From: Paracoccaceae bacterium
GTDB taxonomy: Bacteria; Pseudomonadota; Alphaproteobacteria; Rhodobacterales; Rhodobacteraceae
Reading direction: 5' to 3'
Length of the DNA: 7,513 nt
Assembly (NCBI GenBank): GCA_015485015.1
Contig: WFUK01000177.1
Span: 1-7,513 of the forward strand
A program made the position numbers and the translations under genes. Below the pieces are notes generated by a model. That model had not been told where the DNA came from and did no database searches. It saw only the letters and a list, made by a program, of their open reading frames with translations. Positions 6,364 through 7,513 of the stretch are shown here, piece by piece (position 1 is the stretch's first letter; every line of letters begins with the position of its first letter).

Positions 6364-7023
6364 ATGGCAGAACTAGACGGCCCGCGCCGCGCTCCGAAAT
6401 CGGGCGAGGCTAAATATATGGTGGTGTTTGTGCATGGATACGGCGCGGATGGCAATGATCTGATCGGGCTGGCAGACCCATTGGCCGAGCATCTGCCCGA
6501 CACGGTGTTTCATTCGCCCAACGCCCCCCAGCGCTGCACCGGCAATCCGATGGGCTATCAATGGTTTCCGATCCCGTGGCTCGATGGATCTAGCGAGGCC
6601 GAAGCCGCCGAGGGCTTGGCTGCGGCCAGCGCGCTGCTGAATGAATGGCTGGATGAAACCATGCTGGCCGAGGCGGTGGATAGCGCACACACTATACTGG
6701 CGGGCTTTTCCCAAGGCACGATGATGGCGCTGCATGTGGCCCCGCGCCGCGAGGAACCGATCGCGGGTATTGTCGGGTTTTCCGGGCGCTTGCTGGCCCC
6801 TGAAGCGCTGGAGATCGAGGCGGTAAGCCACATGCCCATTTTGCTGGTGCATGGCGATGCCGACGAGGTGGTGCCGCCACAATCCCTGCCCGAGGCCGCC
6901 GATGCGCTGACCAAAGTCGGGTTCGAGGTCTATACCCATATTTCCAAAGGCACGGGGCATGGCATTGCCGGTGACGGGCTTCAACTGGCGCTGCAATTCA
7001 TCCGTCAGCAATTCGAGCTATGA
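6364..7023 (+). CDS. alpha/beta hydrolase, phospholipase/carboxylesterase family
   Basis: A 219-residue alpha/beta hydrolase of the carboxylesterase / acyl-protein thioesterase group. The oxyanion loop is VHGYGADGND (23-32). The nucleophile is S116 in GFSQGT (114-119). The acid is D167 in HGDADEVVP (163-171). The histidine is H199 in GTGHGI (196-201). All triad members are present in the usual order and spacing, so the enzyme should be active. There is no signal peptide, so it is probably cytoplasmic. It likely hydrolyses short carboxylic esters, lysophospholipids or thioesters; the physiological substrate is unknown. AGAAGGA at 6348-6354 lies nine bases upstream of the ATG, which abuts the glycosylase stop (TGAATG). 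Its own stop overlaps the tag start (ATGA). Placement between two DNA glycosylases suggests co-expression, but a repair role is speculative. Confidence 0.88.
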   Translation: MAELDGPRRAPKSGEAKYMVVFVHGYGADGNDLIGLADPLAEHLPDTVFHSPNAPQRCTGNPMGYQWFPIPWLDGSSEAEAAEGLAAASALLNEWLDETMLAEAVDSAHTILAGFSQGTMMALHVAPRREEPIAGIVGFSGRLLAPEALEIEAVSHMPILLVHGDADEVVPPQSLPEAADALTKVGFEVYTHISKGTGHGIAGDGLQLALQFIRQQFEL

Positions 7024-7513
7024 GCGCGCTGGTCATTGGTGAGGATGGCCAAGCCCGCTGTGGTTGGAGCCTAGGCACGCCGGATTATACCGCCTATCAC
7101 GACGAGGAATGGGGGGTTGCGGTATCGGCTGACATCCGGTTTTTTGAATGCCTGTGCCTTGAGAGCTTTCAATCAGGGCTAAGCTGGCGCACGATATTGG
7201 CCAAGCGGGACGGGTTTCGCGCCGCTTTTGCCGGATTTGATTTTGCAATTATCGCTGGCTTTGACGATGGCGATATTGCGCGCCTGCTGGCGGATAAGGC
7301 AATTGTGCGGCATCGCGGGAAAATAGTCGCCACGATCAATAACGCGCAGCGGGCGCTGGAAATGGTGGAAGCCGAAGGCTCTTTGGCGGCTTATTTTTGG
7401 CGCTTTGCGCTGGATCACCCACCCCAAAGCGGCATAGCACCCGAGGCCGCCACCCTTGCCAAAGACCTGAAAAAGCGCGGCTGGAAGTTTTTTGGCCCCA
7501 CCACCGCCTATGC
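7020..7513 (+). CDS. tag: DNA-3-methyladenine glycosylase I (Tag), cut by window end
   Basis: This frame starts at ATG 7020, overlapping the hydrolase stop as ATGA, and is open to the end of the window (164 complete codons). The protein excises 3-methyladenine from DNA. RCGW (13-16) carries the first zinc ligand, C14, and YHDEEWG (26-32) the second, H27, matching Cys4 and His17 of E. coli Tag. FECLCLESFQSGLSW (42-56) contains E48, aligned with Tag Glu38, which contacts the base. IVRHRGKI (94-101) and LKKRGWKFFGPTTAYA (149-164) are also typical. The remaining two zinc ligands (His/Cys near the C-terminus) lie beyond the window. There is no strong ribosome binding site, so translation is probably coupled to the hydrolase. 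An ORF scan requiring a stop codon would miss this gene. Confidence 0.93.
   Translation, partial: MSALVIGEDGQARCGWSLGTPDYTAYHDEEWGVAVSADIRFFECLCLESFQSGLSWRTILAKRDGFRAAFAGFDFAIIAGFDDGDIARLLADKAIVRHRGKIVATINNAQRALEMVEAEGSLAAYFWRFALDHPPQSGIAPEAATLAKDLKKRGWKFFGPTTAY

Overview
The window reads as a compact chromosomal segment of a GC-rich alphaproteobacterium, most likely in or near the Rhodobacterales. This is inferred from the long citramalate synthase, the squalene/phytoene-synthase-like protein of the mitochondrial NDUFAF6 type, and the tight gene packing. No rRNA, tRNA, insertion sequence, phage gene or CRISPR array is visible.

Layout. (1) Positions 1-92 hold the last codons of a plus-strand gene whose tail resembles cysteinyl-tRNA synthetase. 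(2) The 136-bp gap at 93-228 carries three GTAG-headed palindromes of the REP type. (3) Positions 229-3312 are a plus-strand operon with overlapping stops and starts: citramalate synthase (cimA, isoleucine precursor synthesis), a class I SAM-dependent methyltransferase, and a squalene/phytoene-synthase-fold protein that has lost both aspartate-rich catalytic motifs. (4) Positions 3329-5632 are a minus-strand pair: a zinc-independent MDR-family NAD(P)H oxidoreductase, transcribed first, and an MFS transporter. It converges on the cimA operon with only 16 bp between the stop codons. (5) A 101-bp divergent intergenic region at 5633-5733 separates this pair from a plus-strand operon. That operon holds an AlkA-type HhH-GPD DNA glycosylase (TTG start), a carboxylesterase/phospholipase-type alpha/beta hydrolase, and DNA-3-methyladenine glycosylase I (tag), which runs off the window end.

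How the genes work together. The first operon pairs a metabolic enzyme with two accessory proteins of uncertain substrate. The last operon looks like an alkylation-repair module, since two evolutionarily unrelated 3-methyladenine glycosylases flank a hydrolase with stop/start contact at each junction. The oxidoreductase divergent from it may share the intergenic control region.

Most of the window is ordinary housekeeping sequence. I see no convincing new multi-gene system. The points most worth a second look are the clustered palindromes before cimA, the open small frame that spans them with stop/start overlaps at both ends, the catalytically dead-looking synthase homologue, and the two-glycosylase operon.
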